From Trebouxia sp. TZW2008 (taxonomy: Eukaryota; Chlorophyta; Trebouxiophyceae; Trebouxiales; Trebouxiaceae): 64,000 nt of DNA. The notes under the pieces are model-generated. The model was not told the DNA's origin. It did no database searches and was given only the letters and a program-made list of their open reading frames with translations. The stretch spans positions 320 to 64,319 of the forward strand of contig BDIU01000098.1 of NCBI GenBank assembly GCA_002118135.1, written 5' to 3'. Positions within the stretch are counted from its first letter, which is position 1. Every line of letters starts with the position of its first letter. Below are positions 55,401-64,000 of the stretch, one piece after another. The translations under genes were made by a program, and so were the position numbers.

Positions 55401-58400
55401 ATCCGGCCCCGCTACTCCATTAAGCGCACTGAGCGCCAACCTGGCGTTTTTGAGGTGAGCTGCTACTGTTGTGCATAGTTTGAAGTGGCTAAGCATGTCA
55501 AGCGCATAGCATGGAATACTTGCGCTGGGTTCAGGGCTGCCTCTGCACAGAAAAGCTCCTGTAGTGATGCCCTCACTCACTTTTTGTCGTTTCGCCCTCA
55601 TCTGAAGGCAGTATGTCCTGTCCCTCCTTCAGGAATGCAGAGGAGAACTTTCATCACTGCTGAAGATTGTATGCATTTGCGGCATCTGCTGAGATGTGCC
55701 TCCTGGCGTTTTTTGCTTGCTGTCATACATGGAGCAGTGCGGTCTCTTGCATCATTGATGGCATCTGATGAGTGCAGATCACATATGTGCTGCATGTGCC
55801 ATGCAGGTGCTTAGCAGCAATACCACAGCTAGCTTCAAGCAGTATCATATGAATCTCAGTGCAGCAGATGTTTGGCAGATGCACGTTATATACCTGCTGC
55901 TTTGTGTATCACGCAGGTGCATGAAGTAGATAGCAGCAACACCACAGCTAGCTTCAAGCAGTATCATGTGGACCAGATTGCAGCAGACATGAAGGACAGT
56001 ATCTGTAGAGTGTCAGACACACCCTTTGATGAGCAGGAGAATGCCAACATCCCCACTGTCAGCTACGAGGTCAGCATGCATTACTCACATCACACTACCT
56101 TGCATAGTTCCTTGCCAACATTGATAGACCCAGCATACAACTCCATTGTACAGTTGCTTTCTGAGATTGACAGAAATTGGAATACATAGCTGTGACTGCC
56201 CATGCACATTTCAAAGTATGCATCTGACACATCACACCTGAAACGTTCAGCTTGCATGATTGTGTGCCTGTCATACAGCTTATGTGATACTGCTCAATAG
56301 ATCAAGCTGCTGTGGCGCCGTCAGAACATAAGCACCTGATTTTGGAATTGTTTGCAGTTGCCAGACGGGAATGAGATTCAGATAGGATCAGACCGCTTCA
56401 AGGTGCCAGAAGTGTTGTTTCAGCCGGTAAGCAGCCTCTGCATCTCCTGTTGATAGACAGACTGATCATGGTTGCTAGTGCAGCATAACATTTGCGCTGA
56501 GCCTGCATCATTGACGGAAGTGCAGATGCAACGCATGATCCAAAAGCTTATACAATTGAACCAGTACTTCGGGCAGTATCAGTCCTTGTTGCCATGTTTT
56601 CCCAAGTGCGTTTGTTGTTGATGATGTGAAGGTGATGCGTGACTGCACATGTGCTGCAATAATATGCCCAATGAAGTTGTTACAGTCACCTGGTCATGCC
56701 TGAATATGTCATGCCCTTTACATAACGCTATTTCCAGCATTCCATCAGTCACGCAACACGTGTTTTGTGCTCAACCCTCTGCATGGCTGCATGACACCTT
56801 GACTGCTCATATAAGCCAATTTGCTGTGTCTTTGTAGTGTCTGCTGTGTTTTACCTATATTAATGTCAATCGAGCCATTTTGTAACTGCAGAAACTACTG
56901 TCCAGCTTCAAGGGTTTGGAGACGGTGCAAGGCTACGATGGGTCTCAGGCAGTTGCAAGCATACCAGGTAAAGCTTTCAGGATTTGTGTGCATACCTGCT
57001 GGTGCACTGCTGATCCTAGGCTGTTATGTCATGCAACCTGTCAGTATGATTTGCTGGTACAGCTTTGTGCATGCTGCCCAATAGGCATATTTTCATGCAA
57101 TAGTGGCATGCTATTCCAAAGCTGTCGTGTGGTTGATACAATGCAGGCATGCAGCACTGCAGCACCTGTATCTGCACATTGTCACACATCCTGCTGCCAT
57201 GTGCAAGAAATGCAGTGACCTTCTTTGTCACATGTGCTAGTGTGCACCATTGTTGCAACGGCTGGCTGACTGTGCCAAGTGCTTGCAGAGCTTGTGCTGG
57301 ATAGTGTGGGCAAATGTGATGTGGATGTCAGAAGGGACCTATACAGCGGCATCATTCTGACAGGCAAGCACCGCTCTGAAAGCTATACCTGATTGCATTC
57401 ACACCATGCTTGTATATGCTTTGTGATGCAGCCGCCTGCCATCTGCAAAGGGTACTGAAGCCCCAGGTTTTTGGTGCAAGATGCTTTTGTATGTGTCCTC
57501 TGTGATGCTGCTGACTGTCGTTTGCAAGAGGCACCAAATTCCCAGCTGTATGTTGTGCAATGTAGCCCCCATGCAAGGGCCAGCAGTTGATTTCATCTTT
57601 GCCAAAGCTGCTGCTGCCGCTGCTGCTTACCATGATGCACGATGGCTTGCAGCTAAATTGCAATTGTGATCAGCTGTTGCTGCATGCATAGAGATTTGTG
57701 TGTCAGACAGATACTTTACTGAATAGCTTTGTCTGCTGAAGCTCTGCCTGTGCTGCAAGCGATGCTATGTAGAGACTATCAAGCAAATGCAGCAGCTGGC
57801 TTGGCAGGCATGACGTGCGTTATGCTGCATGAAATGCACACAAGCACCGGAACAATTGCTACAATTGGAATGCATTGCAGGCGGCACATCTTTGTTCACC
57901 AGCCTGAGGGAGAGACTGGAGCGCGAAGTTGGAGAGCTAGCAGCTCAGAACGCCAAAGTCAAGGTCACCTCACCGGCAAACACCATGGAACGCCGCTTTA
58001 GTGTGTGGTTAGGTAAGCTCTTAGCTGCTGCAGCTTCCATTTGTAGGCACAGCATGAGGCCCTGCTGCCACAGCAGTCTATGCTGTGATGCCAGTTTGCT
58101 AGGTATGTGCTGTTGTGTGAGGACTTGCGCACCAGCTTGGCACAAGAGAATCAAGCAGGCCAGAGACACTTGCTTGAACCTATGTTTTTCCAGCAGTTTA
58201 TGCCAGATGCAGTTGGAATGCAGTCCATGACAGCTTGTATATCCTGGGCAAAGATTGTCCATCACAGCTTTCTGCACGTTCTGGCAGCATGCCTTGAGCA
58301 TTGCAGAAAGCATCGTAGCTGTGTGGAATGAGGGTTGCATTGTAATTGCAAGCTCGTGCAGTGCACAGCCTATGAAGCTCAGCACATTCATGAAGTTTGT

Positions 58401-58515
58401 GGCCTGTGTAGGAGGGTCCATACTGGCCTCCTTAGGCAGCTTTCAGCAGATGTGGATGTCTAAACAGGAGTATGAAGAACATGGCGCAGGAATGATACAC
58501 AAGAAAGCACCATAA
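52478..58515 (+). CDS. ARP4: Actin-related protein 4 (ARP4/BAF53)
   Basis: Thirteen exons (52478-52490, 52565-52656, 52740-52883, 53015-53088, 53393-53604, 55276-55454, 55917-56069, 56358-56426, 56892-56967, 57289-57363, 57881-58012 and 58412-58515 among them) add up to 440 residues in one frame, the length of plant ARP4. The first exon is only 13 nt and codes MYGG; the next begins [23 protein letters not shown], the ATP-binding start of the actin fold. [54 protein letters not shown] and [14 protein letters not shown] follow in order. ARP4 is a shared subunit of SWI/SNF, INO80, SWR1 and NuA4 complexes in the nucleus. One intron (after 57363) starts with GC. The intron 53605-55275 contains the whole SNU13 gene on the other strand. 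Confidence 0.95.
53500..53985 (+). repeat. ARP4 exon 5 end present three times (about 180-bp unit)
   Basis: The exon end GTTCCTTTGCCACAGGCAGA (53542) recurs at 53727 (diverged) and 53906 (close), spacing 185 and 179 bp. Intron sequence around CAATACACACATCCTGG is repeated too. Copy 3 still reads [12 protein letters not shown] but has lost the donor GT. Copy 1 is the working exon. Confidence 0.88.
54170..54918 (-). CDS. SNU13: SNU13 / NHP2L1 (15.5K), nested in an ARP4 intron
   Basis: Five exons (54918-54871, 54794-54722, 54633-54530, 54441-54376, 54262-54170) join into 127 residues, the usual length of this highly conserved protein. Landmarks: [16 protein letters not shown], then [68 protein letters not shown], and the C-terminus [13 protein letters not shown]. 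This L7Ae-family protein binds the kink-turn of U4 snRNA in the tri-snRNP and of box C/D snoRNAs including U3. Every donor is GT and every acceptor AG. The whole gene lies in the large ARP4 intron 53605-55275 on the opposite strand, so each transcript runs antisense to the other. Confidence 0.95.
55800..55985 (+). repeat. ARP4 exon duplication, 119-bp spacing
   Basis: AGCAGCAATACCACAGCTAG at 55813 is repeated at 55932 with changes, each copy preceded by a CAGGTGC acceptor. The downstream copy ([20 protein letters not shown]) runs on to a proper exon end and is the used one. The upstream copy reads [17 protein letters not shown] and has no obvious donor. Confidence 0.85.
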
Positions 58516-59126
58516 CTGGACACTCAGAAAATCATCTGATGAATGTGCACTGTTTGATTTACAACGCTCACATCGGATGCCACTCTGTAATGTCATGCAT
58601 CAAATGCAAACAACATGCAACAGATTACTCCGAACATTTATGGAGGAGTGACACTCAATTCCATGTGGCGTGCAGTAAAATTAGCGTTGTGTGCATGCAC
58701 TTCTGCATACGAGGTCGTACTTTGCTGTTCATCAGCTGTGAGGGCTGGTTTGGACATCACAAACGACAACAGCAGGCCGCCATTGCAGACAGCTGTGAGA
58801 GCAAATAGCCAATGCAGGCATGCATCGGCCTAGAACAAATGACGCTCAGGAGTATTTTATTACAACTGCTCACTGTACAATGTGCTGCAATCAAATTAGT
58901 CAAACGAGCTTCAGGCAAGCTCGATAGTCCAATTCAAAATCTTTCTGCACATGCTACTGTCAGAAGGCCTTCCAAAGACAATGACCAACAAGCTTCAGTA
59001 TCAACAAATTTTTTGGTTGCGACAACAAACACAAAGTTGACAGGTATCGACTGGTGTTGCAAGACCAATACTTGAAACACAAGCTTGTCTCTGCTGCACA
59101 TGAAACAAATAAGGCAACGCGGCTAT
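58516..59126. other. Convergent 3' region between ARP4 and the Gly/Thr-rich gene
   Basis: About 610 bp between two stop codons. The open frames present are short and unconvincing. Presumably both 3' UTRs. Confidence 0.4.
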
Positions 59127-60921
59127 TTAGGAGATGGTGTTTCCACCGCTTCCAGTGCGGCCTTGTCCTGAGCCGTAGCCAGTGTTGGTGCCTGTGCCTG
59201 TGCCAGTGCCGCTTGATCCATAGCCAGTGTTGGTACCAGTGCCAGTACCCTGTGATCCATAGCCAGTGCTGGTGCCTGTGCCAGTGCCTCTGCCAGTGTT
59301 GGTTCCCTGGCCATGAGTCTCCCTGTATGACTCAGTGCCTGGGATGTAGCTGGCAAGGCCACCTGCAGTGCCTGAGGATGCACCAGTGCCAGTGCCTGTG
59401 CCAGAGCCGTAGCCAGCTCCAGTGGTGGTGCCAGTGCGGGATCCAGTGACGCCAGTCCCAGTAGATCCAGTCACACCAGTGGTGCCGCGGTTGCCAGTCA
59501 CACCAGTGCCGTACTCAGCAGTTGGGACACCGCCACAGGGGTCAGCCTGAGTGACCTCAACAATGCGTTCCTTGGTGTCAACCACCTCTGATGTGCGGTT
59601 GTGGGTCTGCTCACGCTCTTGTCCTGCACAGCAGATGCTCATACTGAATAACTGTGTCAACTGTAAATGTTGAAATCAATTCAGGCAAAACTGCCTGTGA
59701 TGCCAGCATTGCATGCAAACATGTAGACGTCAGAATTCAATGCAAATCTTGAGCAACGATGTGTCTTTCAACATAACTCTTATCCAGACAAGCATCATTG
59801 GCTCACAGTCGCAGCATCAATACTGCAAGGCATTGCTCTCAAACTGCTGCTGCTGATGTCAAAGTACACGCCAGTGTGAGCAATTGCAAAAGCAGGGAAG
59901 AATATTTGCTGACCTGTTGGCCTGGTCTCAACCACAAACTCCTTCTCGACAGGGTGGTGCTCACGGATGTAAGTCTTGATCTCCTTGATCACTGGACGGT
60001 CCTCAACCTGCAATAAAATGGCTGGCATCAGTTGGTCCAGCAGCAAAATGCAGCAGCAGCAGCAGTTCAGGTAGCACAAAAAGAGTAGCAGCAGCTTTGC
60101 AGCTTGCAAGCACTTACCGCTGTGTAGTACTTGGTATCACATACGATGCTGGTGTCTCCAACAATGGCGTGGTTGCGGTCAAACTGCATGTCACAAAAGA
60201 ATGTCAGCACCAGAATATATTGGGCATAGTGAAGGATATGTTGCTGAGATGCTAACAGAACAGCAAAATGCAGTGCCCACCCCACTCTGGTGCGTGATGT
60301 TCAGCCCACGGAATGCGTCTGAGACACCACCAGTCCTGCCGCTTGTCACACCAGTGCCAGCACCGGTGCCGACTCCAGTGCCGGTGGTGCCAGTCCTGCT
60401 AACATTGCTGCCGGAGTTGACGCCAGAACCAGTTCCGGTGTTGGCACCAGAGCGTCCTTCGAGCTGGCTGGTGGCTCCTGTTGCGCCTGAACGTGCACCT
60501 GCTGATGTGCTGCCCTCGTAGTTCAAGTTTCTGGCCTCTTCTGATCCCACGTTGCCACGCTGGCTGCCTGACCCGTAGCCTGCAGCAACGACGGAAGCCA
60601 TCAGCCCGGAGGAAGGACAGATAGACTTTGAGCAAAGAGTGCAGTTTGGCAGAGAAAGAAATTGGCGCCGAAAGCAGATTCAGCTAAAGTCGGCTGCCAT
60701 GCATGCCACCAGGATCTATGTTCGAGGAGCATTTGTGTCAAACAAGACGTTGTAACAGGCTCATGGCTGTCCGCAAGAGCTGTCTTACCAGAGCCAGCAT
60801 TGGTGCCAGTGCCGGTGCCAGTGCCAACGCCTGAACCGGTGTTACCGGTGCCTGAGCGACCGACATCCTGCTCGACCTCGTTTTCAGCCTTCTTGCGGCC
60901 TAGTCCGAAAAGTCCAGACAT
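59127..60921 (-). CDS. Gly/Thr-rich protein with a conserved charged core, possibly stress-related
   Basis: Five exons (60921-60789, 60579-60281, 60183-60118, 60007-59914, 59623-59127) give 362 residues. It starts [15 protein letters not shown]. Residues about 20-140 and 220-362 are low-complexity, rich in Gly, Thr and Ser ([24 protein letters not shown]). Between them a core of about 80 residues is charged and ordered-looking: [46 protein letters not shown], and [14 protein letters not shown]. There is no signal peptide or membrane segment. Such hydrophilic, Gly-rich proteins are often desiccation or stress proteins (LEA or hydrophilin-like), which would suit an alga living on land, but that is inference; I do not recognise the family by name. 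Confidence 0.75.
59150..59480 (-). repeat. Coding minisatellite (Gly-Thr repeats)
   Basis: Irregular 6- to 18-bp units (GGTGCCTGTGCCAGTGCC-like on the plus strand) fill the last exon of the Gly/Thr-rich gene. A similar but shorter tract lies at 60795-60855 in exon 1. Slippage in these tracts probably makes the protein length variable between strains. Confidence 0.8.
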
Positions 60922-62577
60922 GTTGAAAGCTGTTTGTCAGGAGGAGCTGAAGTGCTTTTCGTAAAGAATCAAGACACACTAAAAAGCTGTGTTTGTCGCG
61001 GCGAGTCAACAACACGAGTGACGATTAGGGTACTGTGCGAGCGTAGCTACGGGCTAGATCTCCTTGGCTGACGCAAATTCAATATCATCGACAAGGTATC
61101 AATTAGTCATGCCTTTGCAGAGCTTCCCGCTTTGCAAACTGAATCAAACCAAGCTCCAGTGGCAAGTGGTGATCGACAGAGATCGCAAAGCAACAGCGGC
61201 TTACGGAGGCTTGCTTCACAGCCCCTTTCATGGAGGCTGATCGCTGAACGCGAGAGCTGCAGAGCTATTCGCCTCTTTCCTGTCATGCTTCTGCCTGCCT
61301 GGCTCAAGCTCTGTTCTATGACGCGCTGAACTACTTCTTTCGTGCAGTCGTTTGGCTTGGAGTTCTATGTGTGCATGATTAGTTCTGCAAATCTTTCCAA
61401 CATCCTGTACTTGTTAAATTTCTCAGCAGCAGCACAGGCCTGACAGGTTTGCAGAGCTACTCAACGCTTTCCCAATATGCTCCATGCAGCACTTGCCTGC
61501 TTTGCTCAACCCCACCTCTGTGATGCACTGAACTGCTTCATACCTGCATGTGCTCATGTTTGAGTAGCTGCTCAAATGAATTTCACAAATGTTCTCAAAA
61601 GCCTGTACACTTGACACTCTTCCTCAGCAGCAGCATGGGTTTGGGCGCCCTGGTGACAAGCGGCAGAAATCATGCAGCGACAGCGGCTTACAAAGGCTCT
61701 TTTCATGCGCCGACATGTGCAACCACTGAGCAGGAAGCAGGGCAGTTTGTATCAGTCTGTTGTCATACTTTGCGAGGGCGACACAAGATGTTGACCAAGA
61801 TTGGCCATACCATAGATCCAGCTACATATGGACGGCCATACCTGTGCTACTGTCGTTCTGTGGAATAGGCTTGGTTGGGGTGATGCAACAGCATCCAGCA
61901 TGCAGTCAGATTCCATTCTGGTACAGATGCAGGAGCCTTAGCAACAACTGTGGATACCACATTCTGCGACACTGTGCGGCACATGCGTCAGCTTAGGTGT
62001 GAGGGATGGCATAGATACTGCATGCCCAAGTGACCTTCAAGTCTCAAACAGCATATCCATCTGACAGATGTTGCTGAATTGCCCTTGTATTGCTATGTAT
62101 ACACATAGCTGTTGTCTAATCTGTAGTTGCAGCTGTGCTTCCCTCATACTTGTATGGCTTGCACACAGGAGCGTCATAGAGCACCAGCCGGTGTAATGCA
62201 ATGCGCTAAAGACTGGCACTGCACATGCATACAGGCAAACAGCTACGGACACCATATGTGCATAAAGTCTGCAGAAGGCCGTGTGACATACGAACTACCC
62301 CGGCTTATCTGCACGCAATTACTCTCAAAGCAAGCGACACTATGTCGGCATGGTGGGAAGCTGCTGTAACTACAATACATGTTGTTCCAAGCCTGCTGAT
62401 GTAAGCGTAGACCCATCAGTGACACATAATCAGCCATTTGAAGAACAATGTTACACTGCTGCAGCTTGTTTGAATCTTGTAAAGATGGCAAAGGTTCTTG
62501 CCATTCAGTGCAGACCCTGTGGCTATAAGGGAAACAGCAAGCATGCAAGATGCCAGCCTTACAACAAGACTTTTGAA
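60922..62577. other. Long stretch without a recognised gene
   Basis: About 1.65 kb between the start of the Gly/Thr-rich gene and the end of the RabGGTase gene. A small plus-strand frame from the ATG at about 61109 reads MPLQSFPLCKLNQTKLQW and contains RKATAAYGG. A related string (NHAATAAYKG) occurs near 61670, so a small unrecognised gene or an old duplication may be present. The rest is presumably promoter and UTR. Confidence 0.35.
61195..61640 (+). repeat. Intergenic tandem duplication, 192-bp spacing
   Basis: CAGAGCTATTCGCCTCTTTCC (61260) and CAGAGCTACTCAACGCTTTCC (61452) head two diverged copies. Each also contains a CTGAACTNCTTC block and ends near CTCAGCAGCAGCA. The copies have several indels. 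Confidence 0.65.
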
Positions 62578-64000
62578 TCAAGGGCCAACTGGAGTCAGTG
62601 ATTGAGTGATCCGAGTGGCCTTGCCCTGCATAGCGTCAAGATAGTACCCTTTCCTATAAGGATCTATTTGTATCAATGACTTGTAGATACACTCTGCTTC
62701 AGGACACTTGCTACTGTCTGAATGCTGCAGCTGGTGCTGAACCTCCCTGAGTCGAGCCAGTGTGAGGAGGGGCCATTTCTGACCTGACCTGTCCTCTTCG
62801 CCAGTACCTGCCTGTTGCTCCATCTGCAGAATGTCCTGGCACATGGCAGCCTGCTCTTCAAGTGTTGTCTCAAGAGTCTGCAATGCGCAGGCAGTACAAT
62901 TAGCGCTGCTGTCAGCAGGACGCATGTCAGCAACAGCAGCTAATGCTAGTTTCTCAACAGCATCACTGCAGATTTGTAAGGCAAAAGGTGTGCTTCAGTG
63001 CAACTGCATTGCTGCAAGTGAAGGCAGATACGTTGTTGAGGAGAATGTACCTATCTAGTGCACTGCATGCCCTGAGTCTGCTTGCAGTGCATTTCCCAGC
63101 AAAGCAAGTAGCAGCCCAGCATGACACAACATTCTATGTACAGTCTCCACAAGATGCGCTTGTGTGCTGTTGCTTGCAACGCTCAAGCTCAGACATGAAC
63201 AGATCTGCATGCAAGGTGGAAAGCAGTGCACCTGTCTGGCAGCTGCTTCTTGAGGAGAGTCCTTGGCCTTTTCCCAACCAGCCAGAGAGTTGCCAATGAG
63301 CCATCTGAGGTACAGCCAGCTGCTCTGGTCGTGAGGCTCTGTGTAGAATGCATTCTTCACCAGCTCATACTCCTGCTGCAAAACATGACTGGGCAAGGGC
63401 TGCACCGTGCCTGTGCCTGCATTGTGACGTTCCGTAAAGTCAGCATGATCACACAGTAGCCTTCTTTGCATGCCGTTTGGCATGCCAGCAATGCAGTCTC
63501 TATTGTGAACTTTGTATTGTACAATATTGCTGCATATTGCTTGTTCAGCAAAGTGGCAGCGTGCTCAATTATCAAGTGCTGGCAGGCAGACAAAGATGGC
63601 AATCAGAGCAATCAAGCTTTCAGGTTGTGTCAAGTAAGGCAGGCAGACATGACTGTTGCATCATCCTGGTTACTACATATTTGGCTCAAAGCCCCCATGT
63701 GATAGTCTCATGCCTATCACCTCTACACAGAGTCATGGCACTGTCATGTCTGGCAACTGTGCAACCAATCACATCTAAGGGCATGGGATAATCACCTGAT
63801 GAGGAAGCAGGGGAGTCCTTTTGGGAGTCAGCAGCCAGCAGCTCAGCCAAACTCAGAGTTGGCCGCTCTGTATTGAGGGCTTGCAGCACCCTGGTCCGCT
63901 CATGCCACGCTGAGTAATTGCTGAAGTTGTCCTCAATTCTGTTCAAGACATACTCTTCCTGATCTTCTGCTGACAGGCCCATCAAATTGATGAGCAGGCG
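62578..64000 (-). CDS. RABGGTA: Rab geranylgeranyltransferase alpha subunit (partial)
   Basis: The C-terminal part of a minus-strand gene that runs off the right edge of the window. Visible exons: about 64000-63797 with EEYVLNRIEDNFSNYSAWHE, where N-Y-S-A-W-H is the prenyltransferase alpha repeat; about 63400-63230 with ELVKNAFYTEPHDQSSWLYL and RWLIGNSLAGW, another alpha repeat; and about 62880-62578 with WPLLTLARLREVQ and IQIDPYRKGYYLDA, ending LTPVGP. The enzyme adds geranylgeranyl groups to Rab GTPases together with the beta subunit and REP. The layout matches the plant RGTA form. The start codon and N-terminal repeats lie outside the window. Confidence 0.88.

Overview
The window is nuclear DNA of a eukaryote, most likely a green alga (Chlorophyta, perhaps a trebouxiophyte; the class is a guess). 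Genes carry many short exons with GT-AG introns, often ending in TGCAG. Base composition looks balanced, and the recognisable proteins resemble plant and algal versions (DDM1, ARP4, an OSH1/GILT-type thiol reductase, RabGGTase alpha). There are no bacterial operons, no CRISPR array, and no tRNA or rRNA genes that I could see.

Layout: <1-1335 (-) an unrecognised partial gene with a SAM-like segment; 1792-3655 (+) an HPP-family membrane protein; about 4706-20815 (+) a very large GREB1-like gene coding a circularly permuted SF2 helicase-like module followed by a GREB1-type glycosyltransferase module; 20782-24477 (-) a class I sirtuin whose last codons overlap those of the GREB1-like gene; 25270-28683 (+) a YqaJ/lambda-exonuclease-type nuclease with two C-terminal helical repeats; 29834-36556 (+) a DDM1/HELLS chromatin remodeller; 37251-38332 (-) a GILT-type thiol reductase; 38591-38899 (+) a 102-residue ELM2-like protein, 55 nt ahead of 38955-51959 (+), a FAN/NSMAF GRAM-BEACH-WD40 protein; 52478-58515 (+) actin-related protein ARP4, with the splicing protein SNU13 (54170-54918, -) nested inside one of its introns; 59127-60921 (-) a Gly/Thr-rich, possibly stress-related protein; and 62578->64000 (-) Rab geranylgeranyltransferase alpha.

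Exon boundaries were worked out by hand for HPP, the sirtuin, the nuclease, DDM1, GILT, ARP4, SNU13 and the Gly/Thr-rich gene. In each of these the summed exons keep one open frame. The GREB1-like and NSMAF genes are given as spans with their clearest exons.

Five things stand out. (1) The GREB1-like gene is an animal-type nuclear glycosyltransferase architecture in an alga, beside chromatin and DNA genes. (2) Exon-sized tandem duplications, spaced 99-196 bp and mostly 155-190 bp, recur in DDM1, NSMAF, ARP4 and one intergenic stretch; usually one copy is the used exon and the rest enlarge the intron. (3) A small MITE-like repeat family sits inside introns. (4) An intron of DDM1 holds a strong, small-RNA-precursor-like hairpin. 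(5) Genes are packed unusually: a nested gene, a convergent coding overlap and a possible dicistron. Chromatin and nuclear functions (GREB1-like, sirtuin, DDM1, ARP4, ELM2-like, SNU13) are common here, but they look like ordinary neighbours rather than an operon.
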